From: Devosia sp. 67-54
Lineage (GTDB): Bacteria; Pseudomonadota; Alphaproteobacteria; Rhizobiales; Devosiaceae
NCBI RefSeq assembly: GCF_001899075.1
Contig: NZ_MKVA01000011.1
Location: forward strand, 744,001 to 808,000
Direction of reading: 5' to 3'
Length of the DNA: 64,000 nt
Within the stretch, counting starts at the first letter, position 1; each line of letters opens with the position of its first letter. The position numbers and the translations under genes were made by a program. Shown here piece after piece: positions 37,984-46,347 of this stretch. Below the pieces are notes generated by a model, which was not told where the DNA came from, made no database searches, and saw only the letters and a list, made by a program, of their open reading frames with translations.

Positions 37984-38991
37984 ATGGACCACTTCATGAC
38001 CCGCGAGTTCCTGATCGCCGCCCTGGCGGCGATCGCCGCCGCCGCCGTGGTCTTCACCGTCGGCTTCTCGTTCCTGGGCAGCAGTGGCACCTCGATGAAG
38101 CAGCGCATCAAGCGCGTCGCCCTGGAGCGCGAGAAGATGCGCGCCGAGGAGATGGCGCGCCTGCGCGGCGGCAGCCAGCAGGACACGCCGCGCGGCTCCA
38201 TCCGCCGCGTCGCCGGCCGCGAATACGTCACCAACGTCGTCAACCGCTTCTCGCTGCAGAAGATGTTCGCCGACGAGAACACCATCGATGCGCTGGCCCG
38301 CGCCGGCTATCGCGGGCAGGGGCCGCTCAACACCTACGTGTTCTCGCGCTTCGTCACCCCTTTCGTGCTGTTCGTGCTGGCCTTCGGCTATCTCAGCCTC
38401 ACGGTGTTCGCCGAAAAGCCGCTCTACCTCAATGCGCTCTATGCGCTGGCGGTGGGCCTCGTCGGCGCCTTCCTGCCCAACCTGCTGCTCAAGAACCGCA
38501 CCATCAAGCGGCAGCAATCGATCAAGCGCGCCTGGCCGGATGCGCTCGATTTGATGCTGCTGTGCGTCGAGGCCGGCATGTCGGTCGAGCACGCCTTCAA
38601 GCGCGTGGCCAAGGAAATCGGCATGCAGAGCCCCGAGCTCGCCGAGGAGATCACGCTGACCACCGCCGAGCTCAGCTTCCTCGAGGACCGCACGCGCGCC
38701 TACGAGAATCTGGGCAAGCGCACCGGGCTCGATGTGGTCAAGGCGGTGATGACCTCGCTGATCCAGGCCGACCGCTACGGCACCAGCGTCGGCACCTCGC
38801 TGCGCGTCATGGCCGAGGAAGGCCGCGAGACGCGCATGATGGAGGCCGAAAAGAAGGCCGCCGCACTGCCGCCGAAACTGACGGTGCCGCTGATCGTGTT
38901 CTTCCTGCCGGTGCTGTTCATCGTCATCATCACGCCGGCGATCATCAAGATCAGCCAGAATGGCGGCTTCAGCTTCATGGGTGGCAGCTGA
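37984..38991 (+). CDS. tadC: Tad pilus inner-membrane platform protein TadC
   Basis: A 335-aa T2SSF-family partner of TadB. An N-terminal helix (about 9-32), two central helices (about 118-160), the cytoplasmic WPDALDLMLLCVEAGMSVEHAF and EEGRETRMMEAEKKAA T2SSF stretches, and a C-terminal helix. It starts 14 bases behind tadB. It is the last gene of the plus-strand operon and converges with tadD. Confidence 0.94.
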   Translation: MDHFMTREFLIAALAAIAAAAVVFTVGFSFLGSSGTSMKQRIKRVALEREKMRAEEMARLRGGSQQDTPRGSIRRVAGREYVTNVVNRFSLQKMFADENTIDALARAGYRGQGPLNTYVFSRFVTPFVLFVLAFGYLSLTVFAEKPLYLNALYALAVGLVGAFLPNLLLKNRTIKRQQSIKRAWPDALDLMLLCVEAGMSVEHAFKRVAKEIGMQSPELAEEITLTTAELSFLEDRTRAYENLGKRTGLDVVKAVMTSLIQADRYGTSVGTSLRVMAEEGRETRMMEAEKKAAALPPKLTVPLIVFFLPVLFIVIITPAIIKISQNGGFSFMGGS

Positions 38992-38994
38992 GGC

Positions 38995-39029
38995 GGGAGC
39001 GCGCAGCGGCAAAACCGCGCGCTGCTCCC
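38995..39029. terminator. Imperfect hairpin between convergent tadC and tadD
   Basis: GGGAGC at 38995-39000 pairs with GCTCCC near 39024-39029, and GC-rich inner segments extend the stem around a caaaa loop. There is no T-run on either side. It may be a weak bidirectional terminator. Confidence 0.4.
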
Positions 39030-39048
39030 TGGTTGGCTGGCGTTCGAG

Positions 39049-39819
39049 CTAGCCCTTCGCGCCCTTGATCAGGTCCCAGCGGTTCTGCTGCGTCAGCAGC
39101 GCGCGGATATAGGCCATGTTGGCCTCGACCTGGTCGGGCGGCAGCTCGGCGGCGAACAGCTTGCGCGCGTCGTCGAAGCGGCCCTGCAGTCCCACCACCA
39201 GCGCCAGGTTCTGCCGGATCTGGCTGGTCGCGTGCCGCATCGTCACGGCCTTGCGCAGATGCACCTCGGCCTGGCCGAGGTCGTTGCTCATGGCGTAGCT
39301 GAGACCCATATTGGCCTCCAGCGACGCCTCGCCCGGCGCGCTCAGCAGCGCCTGCGTGTAGATCGCCCGCGCCTCGGCATTGCGGCCGCTCTGGTCGAGG
39401 ATGGCGCCCTTGACCAGAAGCGCGTTCCAGTCGGGCTGTGCCGGATTGATGGCGTCGTCGACGACGTTGAGCGCCTGGTCGAACCGGCCGCTGGCGCTCA
39501 GCGCCTTGGCGTAGGCCACCTTGATGTCGATGTCGGATTTGTAGAGCGTGACGCCGTTCTCCATCACGCTCGTCGCCTGGTCGGGCTGGCCGGCCGCACG
39601 CAGCGCCGCGGCGTAGTAGATGATCGTCGCCTTGTCGCGCGGATTGGCCTTGTAGCGCCCGGCGAGCTGGCTCAGCGCCGTCGCCTGCTGCGTCGCGCTG
39701 GCGCCGGCGAAATCGGGCTGCGCCATGCTGGTGCGGTTGTTGGCGCAGGCGCCGAGCGCCACGGCGGCGACACCGGCAAACATCACGATGCGGAGCGTTT
39801 TGAGGCGGGCGATACGCAC
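39049..39819 (-). CDS. tadD: Tetratricopeptide-repeat lipoprotein TadD
   Basis: A 256-aa lipoprotein: a GTG start, a hydrophobic leader and lipobox VALGAC (Cys about 24). About five TPR-like repeats follow (for example ARAIYTQALLSAPGEASLEANMGL across about 150-175, and DLGQAEVHLRKAVTM). TadD acts as a pilotin-like assembly factor for the secretin. The start could be GTG 39819 or ATG 39783; neither has a strong ribosome site. It is transcribed from its own promoter region, which holds GGTTAA boxes. Confidence 0.88.
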   Translation of the reverse strand: MRIARLKTLRIVMFAGVAAVALGACANNRTSMAQPDFAGASATQQATALSQLAGRYKANPRDKATIIYYAAALRAAGQPDQATSVMENGVTLYKSDIDIKVAYAKALSASGRFDQALNVVDDAINPAQPDWNALLVKGAILDQSGRNAEARAIYTQALLSAPGEASLEANMGLSYAMSNDLGQAEVHLRKAVTMRHATSQIRQNLALVVGLQGRFDDARKLFAAELPPDQVEANMAYIRALLTQQNRWDLIKGAKG

Positions 39820-39875
39820 GGGCGACTCGGAATGCTGTCGACGCGAGGGCGCGCGTCACCGCCACAGCAATAATC

Positions 39876-39898
39876 GGTTAACCCTAATGCCCGGTTAA
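39876..39898. promoter_or_regulatory. GGTTAACC / GGTTAA boxes upstream of tadD
   Basis: GGTTAACC (39876-39883) and GGTTAA (39893-39898), the latter in ccggttaagg, lie 57-79 bases upstream of tadD. The two TTAA cores are 17 bases apart start to start. They repeat the motif seen before the other tad transcription units. Confidence 0.4.
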
Positions 39899-39972
39899 GG
39901 CGGCCGTTGCGGGGCCTGGCCGGCCGGCGTAAAGCTGCATCATCCGCCTCCTTCGTCGTCCCCGGTGACTCC

Positions 39973-41319
39973 ATGGCCCAGCCCAAGACCCTGCCCCTCG
40001 TCCTCGTCGAGGAGGGCGGGCTGAAGGCGGCCGGCCTCGACAAGCCGCAGGCGCAATGGGCCGCCGCCAACGGCTTTGCCGGCCAGCGCGGCCGCCTGCT
40101 GCCGCTGCCCGGCGAGGGCGGGGCGCTCGCCGGCTACCTCTTCGGCCTCGGTCCCCGCGCCGGCCGCCCGGTGCTGGTCACCGGCCTTGCCGCCGCCGCG
40201 CTCGAGGCCGGCCGCTACCGGCTCGACGGCGCCATCGGCGACGCCACCGCCGCGGCGCTCGGCTTCCGCCTCGGCGCCTACCGCTTCGACCGCTATCGCC
40301 AGCCGCGGCCGCGGCCGGAGCTGCTGTTGCCCCGGGGCGCCGACGCCGCCGAGATCGATCGGCTGGCCGACGCGGCGTTCCTCGCGCGCGATCTCATCAA
40401 CACCCCGGCCAACGATCTCGGCCCCGACGCCTTCGAGCGCGAGATCCGGGGCTTCGCCGCGCGCCACAGGATGAAGCTGCGGGCGATCGTCGGCGACGAA
40501 TTGCTGAAGCAGAACTTTCCGATGATCCATGCCGTCGGCCGCGCCTCGGCGGAGGCGCCGCGGCTGCTCGACCTGAACTGGGGCCGCGCCGGCGATCCGC
40601 GGGTGACCCTGGTCGGCAAGGGCGTGACCTTCGACACCGGCGGCCTCGACATCAAGCCGGCCTCCGGCATGCTGCTGATGAAAAAGGACATGGGCGGCGC
40701 CGCCAACGTGCTCGGCCTCGCCCATGCCATCATCGACGCCGGCCTCAGGGTGCGCCTGCGCGTGCTGATCGCCGTGGTGGAGAACGCCATCGGCGGCGCG
40801 GCCTTCCGCCCCGGCGACGTGCTGCCCTCGCGCTCCGGCCAGACCGTCGAGATCGGCAACACCGACGCCGAGGGCCGCCTGATCCTCGCCGACGCGCTGA
40901 CGCTGGGCGACGAGGAGAGCCCCGAGATCATGCTCGACATGGCGACGCTGACCGGCGCCGCCCGCACCGCGCTCGGCCCCGATTTGCCGCCGCTCTATGC
41001 CACCGACGACCGCCTTGCCTCCGAGCTCATGGCGGCCGGCCTCGCCAGCGACGATCCGCTCTGGCGGATGCCGCTCTGGGCACCATACGACAGGATGATG
41101 GATTCGCGCATCGCCGACGTGAACAACGCCAGCGCCACGCCCTTCGCCGGCTCGATCACCGCCGCGATGTTCCTCAGGCGCTTCGTGCGGAACGCCGGCG
41201 CCTGGGTGCATCTCGACATCTTCGGCTGGGCCCCGGAGCCTCGGCCGGGCCGCCCCTTCGGCGGCACCGACCAGGGCATCCGCGCGGTCTACGGCGTGCT
41301 CAAGCAGCGATATAGTTGA
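39973..41319 (+). CDS. Leucyl aminopeptidase family protein (M17)
   Basis: A 448-aa cytosolic di-zinc aminopeptidase. Metal and catalytic residues sit in LVGKGVTFDTGGLDIKPAS (about 213-231), MKKDMGGAA and NTDAEGRLILADAL (the M17 signature). Family members remove N-terminal residues from short peptides; this shorter form matches the PepA-like (not PepA itself) group of rhizobia. The ATG at 39973 fits the usual N-terminal length. Its last codons contain half of a palindrome that may control the next gene. Confidence 0.93.
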   Translation: MAQPKTLPLVLVEEGGLKAAGLDKPQAQWAAANGFAGQRGRLLPLPGEGGALAGYLFGLGPRAGRPVLVTGLAAAALEAGRYRLDGAIGDATAAALGFRLGAYRFDRYRQPRPRPELLLPRGADAAEIDRLADAAFLARDLINTPANDLGPDAFEREIRGFAARHRMKLRAIVGDELLKQNFPMIHAVGRASAEAPRLLDLNWGRAGDPRVTLVGKGVTFDTGGLDIKPASGMLLMKKDMGGAANVLGLAHAIIDAGLRVRLRVLIAVVENAIGGAAFRPGDVLPSRSGQTVEIGNTDAEGRLILADALTLGDEESPEIMLDMATLTGAARTALGPDLPPLYATDDRLASELMAAGLASDDPLWRMPLWAPYDRMMDSRIADVNNASATPFAGSITAAMFLRRFVRNAGAWVHLDIFGWAPEPRPGRPFGGTDQGIRAVYGVLKQRYS

Positions 41320-41329
41320 CATAGTCAAC
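41315..41329. promoter_or_regulatory. Perfect palindrome GTTGACATAGTCAAC (likely MarR operator)
   Basis: GTTGAC and GTCAAC arms are separated by ATA, overlapping the aminopeptidase stop and lying 8 bases before the MarR-GNAT start. The left arm includes TTGACA, a perfect -35 hexamer, in an unusually AT-rich stretch. The shape and place suggest an autoregulatory site for the MarR domain encoded next. Confidence 0.55.
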
Positions 41330-41336
41330 AATATAT

Positions 41337-42275
41337 ATGACGATGTCACCCATCATGAGTGACAGCGTCATTGCCGACATCCGCGCCTTCAACCGCTTCT
41401 ACACCCGCCAGATCGGGCTCCTGAACGAGCACGTGGCGCAAAGCCGCTTCAGCCTTGCCGAGGGGCGCGTGCTCTACGAATTGAGCAAGCGCGGCCACGC
41501 GATGGGCAGCGAGCTGGCGCAATCGCTCGGCATCGACCCGGCCTATCTGAGCCGCATGCTGCGCAAATTCGTGGCCGCCGATCTCGTGGTGCTGACCCCG
41601 AGCCTCTCCGATCGGCGCTCCAGCGAGATCGCGCTGACCCGCGAGGGCGACGCGGCGGTCGAGGAGCTCGAAGCCCTCAACGACGACGCGATCGAATCGG
41701 TGCTGCAGGCGGTGCCGGCGGCCGACCGCGCCACGCTGGTGGCCGCGATGGCGAGCATCCGCCGCATCCTCGGCGATCCGCCGGCGCCCGGCCCGGTCAT
41801 CCTGCGCCCGCACCGCATCGGCGACATGGGCTGGATGATCCACCGCCAGGCCATCCTCTACAACCGCCAGTTCGGCTGGAACATCGGCTTCGAATCGCTC
41901 ATCGCCGGCATCTACAGCCAGTTCCAGGAGGCGCCGGCGACGCCGCCCAAGGCGCTGTGGGTGGCCGAGCAGAATGGCGGCATCGTCGGCTCGGTCTTCG
42001 TCATGCCCTCGGCCGGCCTCGAGGGCTCGGCGCAACTGCGCATGCTCTATGTCGAGCGCGCCGCGCGCGGGCAGGGGGTCGGCGCCGCGCTCGTGGCCCA
42101 GGCCATAGGCTTCGCCCGCGACAACGGCTATGCCCGCATGCGGCTGTGGACCCACACAGTGCAGGAGTCCGCCCGCAAGCTCTACGCCGCCGCCGGCTTC
42201 GCCGTGGTCGAGACCATCCCGGAGGACAATTTCGGGGTGAAGATGGTGGGCGAGATCTGGGAAATGGTGTTCTAG
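41337..42275 (+). CDS. MarR-type regulator fused to a GNAT acetyltransferase
   Basis: A 312-aa fusion. Residues about 10-145 form a MarR winged helix (FSLAEGRVLYELSKRG, MGSELAQSLGIDPAYLSRMLRKF, then the wing LSDRRSSEIALT). Residues about 155-312 form a GNAT domain with the acetyl-CoA loop [19 protein letters not shown] and YAAAGFAVVE. Such fusions occur in many Proteobacteria; their acetyl acceptor is mostly unknown. ATG 41337 and ATG 41355 are both possible starts. A palindromic operator lies just upstream. The gene is convergent with the dehydrogenase at 42299. Confidence 0.9.
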   Translation: MTMSPIMSDSVIADIRAFNRFYTRQIGLLNEHVAQSRFSLAEGRVLYELSKRGHAMGSELAQSLGIDPAYLSRMLRKFVAADLVVLTPSLSDRRSSEIALTREGDAAVEELEALNDDAIESVLQAVPAADRATLVAAMASIRRILGDPPAPGPVILRPHRIGDMGWMIHRQAILYNRQFGWNIGFESLIAGIYSQFQEAPATPPKALWVAEQNGGIVGSVFVMPSAGLEGSAQLRMLYVERAARGQGVGAALVAQAIGFARDNGYARMRLWTHTVQESARKLYAAAGFAVVETIPEDNFGVKMVGEIWEMVF

Positions 42276-42298
42276 TCCAGCAGGCCTTGTGCGCTGGC

Positions 42299-43237
42299 CT
42301 AGTATCCCCGCCGGCGATCCACGACGTTGGGCAGCGGCTCGCCGTTTTCGTGCGCGCGGATGATGGCCGAGAAATAGGCGACGCCGGCGTCGATGTTGCT
42401 GATCGCGGCGATGTGCGGCGTGAGGTAGGCGTTGTCGAGCTCCCAGAGCGGGCTCTGCGGGCTGAGCGGCTCGGTCTCGAACACGTCGAGGCTGGCGGCG
42501 CCCAGCGTGCCGTCGCGCAGCGCCCGCACGATGTCGGCCTCCACCTGGTGTCCGCCGCGCGCGCCGTTGACGATCACCGGGCCGCCGTCGAGCTTGCGGC
42601 GCAGCTTCTTGAACAGCGCGTAGTCGAGGATGCCTCTGGTGTCGGGCGTCAGCGGCAGCAGGCAGCAGAGGATGTCGGTCTGGCTCAGGAAGTCGTCGAG
42701 CGCATCGCCCGAAAATGTCCTGACGCCCGCGATCTGCTTCGGCGACCGGCTCCAGCCGAGCACGCCGAACCCGAGCCCGGCGAGCTTCTGCGCCGCATCG
42801 ACGCCGAGCACGCCCAGCCCCATGATGCCGACATTGGTCTCGCTCGCCGCCGGCGGATAGAGCTGCACCCAGCGCCGCGCCGCCTGGTCGCGCCTGAAGC
42901 GCGTGAACAGCCGCTGGTGCATGGTCACCGAGGCTGCCACGTAGTCGCTCATCCGCTGCGTCAGGTCGGCATCGACGAAGCGCACGACCGGCGCGTCGGG
43001 CAGCCTGGGATGCTTGAGCAGCGCGTCGACGCCGGCGCCCAGCGACAGCACCGCCTTGAGGTTGTCGAGCCCGTCGAAGGCCCCGGGTTTCGGCTTCCAC
43101 ACGAAGATGTAGTCGACCGCCCTGGGGTCGAACGCCTCGCTCTGGCGCACCACCGTCACGCCGGGCAGGGCCGCCTTGTAGGTCGCCGCCCACTTCGCTT
43201 CGTCGACGTCGGAGAGGTGGAGCAGCAGCGTCGTCAT
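42299..43237 (-). CDS. D-2-hydroxyacid dehydrogenase, glyoxylate/hydroxypyruvate reductase GhrA-like
   Basis: A 312-aa NAD(P)H-dependent reductase. The dinucleotide site is VGIMGLGVLGVDAAQKL (about 136-152). The active-site residues are Arg in NGARGGHQVEADIV, Glu in DVFETEPL and His in LTPHIAAIS. The shape with short catalytic domain (LSLGAGVDALL) resembles GhrA, which reduces glyoxylate and hydroxypyruvate. ATG 43237 is used; a TTG at 43249 is possible. It is monocistronic between convergent and same-strand neighbours. Confidence 0.9.
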   Translation of the reverse strand: MTTLLLHLSDVDEAKWAATYKAALPGVTVVRQSEAFDPRAVDYIFVWKPKPGAFDGLDNLKAVLSLGAGVDALLKHPRLPDAPVVRFVDADLTQRMSDYVAASVTMHQRLFTRFRRDQAARRWVQLYPPAASETNVGIMGLGVLGVDAAQKLAGLGFGVLGWSRSPKQIAGVRTFSGDALDDFLSQTDILCCLLPLTPDTRGILDYALFKKLRRKLDGGPVIVNGARGGHQVEADIVRALRDGTLGAASLDVFETEPLSPQSPLWELDNAYLTPHIAAISNIDAGVAYFSAIIRAHENGEPLPNVVDRRRGY

Positions 43238-43306
43238 CGGGGTTCTCAAAACGCAGGAGCCGCACCCTAAGGCACGGCTCCAATCAGGTCCAATAGGCGA
43301 TAGTGA

Positions 43307-44173
43307 CTACTGCGCGGCCGACGACGACGCGGTTTCGCTCGAGGCAGCCGGGGCGGCCTCGCTCGATGCCGGAGCCGCTTCGCTGCTCGCCGGGGCGGCG
43401 GCGCTGCTGGCCGGAGCGGCCTCGCTGCTGGCCGAGGGCGCCGCGACCGTCTGCTCGACCGAGCTGGCGCCGGCCGGCGTGTTGGTGGTGGTGCCGGTGC
43501 CGGGCGAATTGGTCTTGTTCGGATCGGTCGTCGCCGGGGTTTCGACCGCCTGACCCTGCGGCACCGACGAGGTGGCGCTGGTGGTCTGGTCCGCCGTCGG
43601 CGCCTGCCCGCCGGCCGGAGCCGCCGGCGCCGGGAACGGCACGGGCGAATGGCTCAGCGTCGACAGATAGGCGATGATGTTGGCGCGGTCCTTGTCGTCC
43701 TTGTCGCCGGCATAGGTCATCTTGGTGCCCGGCGCGAAGGCCTTGGGCGAGATCAGCCACTGGTTGAGCTTCTCGTAATCCCAGGTCTCGCTGGCATGCG
43801 CCTTGAGCGCCTCGGAGAACGCGAAGCCCGGCACGTCGGCGATCTTCTCGCCCACGATGCCGTAGAGGTTCGGGCCGGTCTTGTTCGGGCCGCCTTCGGT
43901 GAAATCGTGGCACGACGAGCACTTCTTGGCCGCGGCCTCGCCCGCCTTGGGGTCGGCGCTGGCGAGCAGCGTGCCGATGTCGACCGGCGCCGCCGGGCCG
44001 GCGGTGGTGGTGTTGCCGCTGCCTTCGTCGGCAGGAGCCGCCGGCAGGTCGTAGCCCGGTCCTGAGCCGTGCGCCGGCTCGTAGATCGCTTCAGCGAGGA
44101 AACCCACGCCCATCACGAACAGCAGCGTGCCCAGAATCGCGCCGATAATCTTGTTGAGTTCGAACGAATCCAT
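43307..44173 (-). CDS. Membrane-anchored c-type cytochrome with Ala/Ser/Pro-rich tail
   Basis: A 288-aa CycM/cytochrome c552-like protein. An uncleaved N-terminal helix (IIGAILGTLLFVMGVGFLAEAIY, about 9-31) anchors it. The haem site is CSSCH (Cys85, Cys88, His89), and the axial Met is in GTKMTYAG. The haem domain ends near 180. It is followed by about 105 residues of Ala/Ser/Pro/Thr low complexity with repeated ASSEAAPASS units, which is unusual for this family. It probably shuttles electrons to a cytochrome oxidase. AGGGA supports ATG 44173. Confidence 0.9.
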   Translation of the reverse strand: MDSFELNKIIGAILGTLLFVMGVGFLAEAIYEPAHGSGPGYDLPAAPADEGSGNTTTAGPAAPVDIGTLLASADPKAGEAAAKKCSSCHDFTEGGPNKTGPNLYGIVGEKIADVPGFAFSEALKAHASETWDYEKLNQWLISPKAFAPGTKMTYAGDKDDKDRANIIAYLSTLSHSPVPFPAPAAPAGGQAPTADQTTSATSSVPQGQAVETPATTDPNKTNSPGTGTTTNTPAGASSVEQTVAAPSASSEAAPASSAAAPASSEAAPASSEAAPAASSETASSSAAQ

Positions 44174-44413
44174 CGTGGGGTCCCTAAGCCTTCTCCGGCG
44201 CGGTATAAACGAGCGGGAACAAGCCTGTAAACGCCGCTTCTGCGTCAATGCAGCGCAGCAGCCCCCACCCGATGCGCCGGCAAGATAGTCTTAGCCAAAT
44301 CCAGCCGCAACCGGCTTTCCCACCCTGCGACAACGAGGGGCCCCGCCCGGTTGACTTGCCGCAAAGCGCGGGTTCATAGAGCCGGCGCAAGCGGCACCAC
44401 AGGGCATCCCATC

Positions 44414-45241
44414 ATGGCCAAACTCATCGCCTTCCAGGGCGAACCCGGCGCGTTCAGCCACGCGGCGGCGCACGCGCTGTTCCCCAGGGGCGAACCGGTG
44501 CCGTGCGTCACCTTCGAGGACACCATCACCGCGGTGCAGTCCGGCAAGGCCGATTTCGGCGTCGTGCCGGTGGAAAACTCGCTCTACGGCCGCATCACCG
44601 ACATCTACCACCTCCTGCCCGAAAGCGGCCTGTTCATCACCGGCGAGCATTTTCTGCGCATCGAGATGAATCTGCTCGGCCTGAAGGGCACCACGCTCAA
44701 GGACATCAAGGCGGTGCAGTCGCTGAGCGTGGCGCTCGGCCAGTGCCGCAAATTCATCCGCAAGCACCGGCTCAAGACCATCAACGGCGTCGACACGGCG
44801 GGCAGCGCCCACGAGATCGCCGAGCGCGGCGACCGCAGCGTCGGCGCCATCGCCTCGCGCTTTGCCGCCGAGGTCTACGGCCTCGACATCCTGGCCGAAA
44901 ACATCGAGGACGCCGCGCACAACACCACGCGCTTCCTGGTCATCTCCAAGACGCCCGAGACCCCGAAACCCGGCAAGGGCCGGGTCAAGACCACCTTCGT
45001 GTTCCGCGTCCGCAACGTGCCGGCGGCGCTCTACAAGGCGATGGGCGGCTTCGCCACCAACGGCGTCAACATGACCAAGCTCGAAAGCTACATGCTCGAC
45101 GGCTCGTTCACCGCCACCCAGTTCTATGCCGACATCGAAGGCCATCCCGACGACCGCAGCGTGCAGCTCGCCTTCGAGGAGCTCGGCTTTTTCACCGACA
45201 AGTTCCGCGTGCTCGGGGTCTATCCCGCCGCCACGCCCTGA
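44414..45241 (+). CDS. pheA: Prephenate dehydratase
   Basis: It converts prephenate to phenylpyruvate for phenylalanine synthesis. The 275-aa protein has no chorismate mutase domain. The catalytic domain shows IAFQGEPGAFSHAAA, VVPVENSLYGRI and NTTRFLVIS (the TRF catalytic motif). The C-terminal ACT domain (TTFVFRVRNVPAALYKAMG, with GVNMTKLESYM) gives phenylalanine feedback control. It is divergent from the cytochrome c gene, 240 bases away. In rhizobia kdsB often lies between them but is missing here. Confidence 0.95.
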   Translation: MAKLIAFQGEPGAFSHAAAHALFPRGEPVPCVTFEDTITAVQSGKADFGVVPVENSLYGRITDIYHLLPESGLFITGEHFLRIEMNLLGLKGTTLKDIKAVQSLSVALGQCRKFIRKHRLKTINGVDTAGSAHEIAERGDRSVGAIASRFAAEVYGLDILAENIEDAAHNTTRFLVISKTPETPKPGKGRVKTTFVFRVRNVPAALYKAMGGFATNGVNMTKLESYMLDGSFTATQFYADIEGHPDDRSVQLAFEELGFFTDKFRVLGVYPAATP

Positions 45242-45250
45242 GTCGGGCGC

Positions 45251-45285
45251 AAAAAAAGAGCGGGGACCCTCGCAGGTCCCCGCTC
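45251..45285 (-). terminator. Intrinsic terminator for the minus-strand gene at 45309
   Basis: GAGCGGGGACC (45258-45268) and GGTCCCCGCTC (45275-45285) form a perfect 11-bp stem with a 6-base loop. Seven A residues at 45251-45257 become a U-run on the minus strand, so it terminates leftward transcription. Rightward from pheA it has no U-run but may still slow polymerase. Confidence 0.85.
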
Positions 45286-45308
45286 CCCCAGTCAGAGGAC
45301 GCGACTGA

Positions 45309-45650
45309 TTACGGCTTCTTGGGGGTCGCCGGCTTGGCGGGAGCCGACTTGGCCGGGGCGGTCTTGACCTTGGCCGGCGCCGGCTTGGCGGGGGCCGCGG
45401 CGACGATGGTCACGCCCACTTCCATCTTCTTGTAGGCGTGCCCGGTCACGGTGACCTTCTCGCCGACCTTGACCTTGGAGAAATCGCAGCCCTTGGAGAA
45501 ATGATAGACGGTCTTGTTGACCGTGGCGGTGCAGGCCTTGGCGTCGAGCGCCTTGAGCGTGCCGGTCACCGACGTGTTGGTCGCGGCGAAGGCAGCCGAG
45601 CCGGTCGCAAGCGCGGCCACGAGGGCGAGCGGAAGCACGAATTTGTTCAT
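45309..45650 (-). CDS. Small exported protein resembling DUF1344
   Basis: A 113-aa protein with a signal peptide (cleavage near AFA-AT, residue 22) and a small beta domain (SVTGTLKALDAKACTATVNKT then YHFSKGCDFSKVKVGEKVTV). This resembles DUF1344, whose function is unknown; two cysteines (about 40 and 55) may pair. The last 30 residues are a Lys/Ala/Pro tail (APAKVKTAPAKSAPAKPA) that could bind the wall or DNA nonspecifically. GGAGA precedes the ATG. It has its own terminator. Confidence 0.8.
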   Translation of the reverse strand: MNKFVLPLALVAALATGSAAFAATNTSVTGTLKALDAKACTATVNKTVYHFSKGCDFSKVKVGEKVTVTGHAYKKMEVGVTIVAAAPAKPAPAKVKTAPAKSAPAKPATPKKP

Positions 45651-45913
45651 TGGAGTCTCCGGTGATTGGACCCGGCGGACGCTGCCGGGCGAGGGGCGCC
45701 GACGCCTCGTGGCGGCGACGGGACCTGAATAGGCGGCAGCCTTTGCACGCCCTTTTCGCCAATCTTACATCGGTGCAAAGTTACGGCGGCGCGGCGCGGC
45801 GGTGGGCGGGCGTGACCGCCGCCCATCGGGGCCACGACTGGATCGCCATTCCCAACCCGACCTACGGCTCGTTCGAATCGGCCCCGTACCGCACCGCGTG
45901 GGGCCTCGAAATG
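45651..45913. other. Gap with no recognised gene
   Basis: Together with the hairpin up to 45952 this makes a 317-base gap. Short open frames here have no codon-use or homology support. It should contain the leftward promoter for the exported protein at 45309, but no clear -35/-10 pair was singled out. Confidence 0.5.
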
Positions 45914-45952
45914 CGTTCGACCCGGCCGGTTTGCGCACGGCCGGGTCGAACG
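45914..45952 (-). terminator. Strong 15-bp hairpin downstream of the PilZ gene
   Basis: CGTTCGACCCGGCCG (45914-45928) and CGGCCGGGTCGAACG (45938-45952) pair perfectly around a 9-base loop, 15 bases beyond the PilZ stop. There is no U-run, so it is a Rho-assisted or stability hairpin rather than a textbook terminator. Confidence 0.55.
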
Positions 45953-45967
45953 ACGAATGCTTTGCTC

Positions 45968-46240
45968 TCAATGTTCGGTGCGGAACTCGACGCCGATTTC
46001 CTTGAGCCGCCGCCAGATGATGCGGCAGGGCTGCCGGCTGTGCCCGTCGAGCACGAGGTCGAACGTTTCGGGGATGCCCACCACCGAGTTCACCAGCAGC
46101 TTGGCGCCCTTGGGCGACAAATTGCGCACCGTGCAGTCGATGGTCGAGCGCCCGGCGTTGAACACGATCTTGCCGCTCTTGAGGGTGGTGCGGCGCGGCA
46201 CGCCGCGCTTTTCGGTTTCGATTTCTGCCATCGTTGCCAT
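45968..46240 (-). CDS. PilZ-domain protein
   Basis: A 90-aa single-domain protein. The PilZ features are KRGVPRRTTLKSGKIVF at the N-terminus (RRxxx region), then the strand DCTVRNLSPKGAKLLV and the C-terminal CRIIWRRLKEIGVEF. The (D/N)xSxxG-type motif reads NLSPKGA. PilZ domains bind cyclic di-GMP, but here only part of the binding signature is clear, so it may be a non-binding adaptor. GGAGGCGGCG just before ATG 46240 fixes the start. It is monocistronic. Confidence 0.87.
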   Translation of the reverse strand: MATMAEIETEKRGVPRRTTLKSGKIVFNAGRSTIDCTVRNLSPKGAKLLVNSVVGIPETFDLVLDGHSRQPCRIIWRRLKEIGVEFRTEH

Positions 46241-46347
46241 CGCCGCCTCCGTGAACCGCTGGACAGGGATTGAATGCGTCCCGATCCTATCGGTTTCGTC
46301 CGGCGATTCCTGGGCTTTTCATCAAGTTGAGTTAACGCGGGAAGGGC

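Noticed and set aside
45765-46005. Small frames on both strands in the gap between 45651 and 45967
   Set aside because: They cross the 15-bp hairpin, have no ribosome site and look like GC-rich noise.
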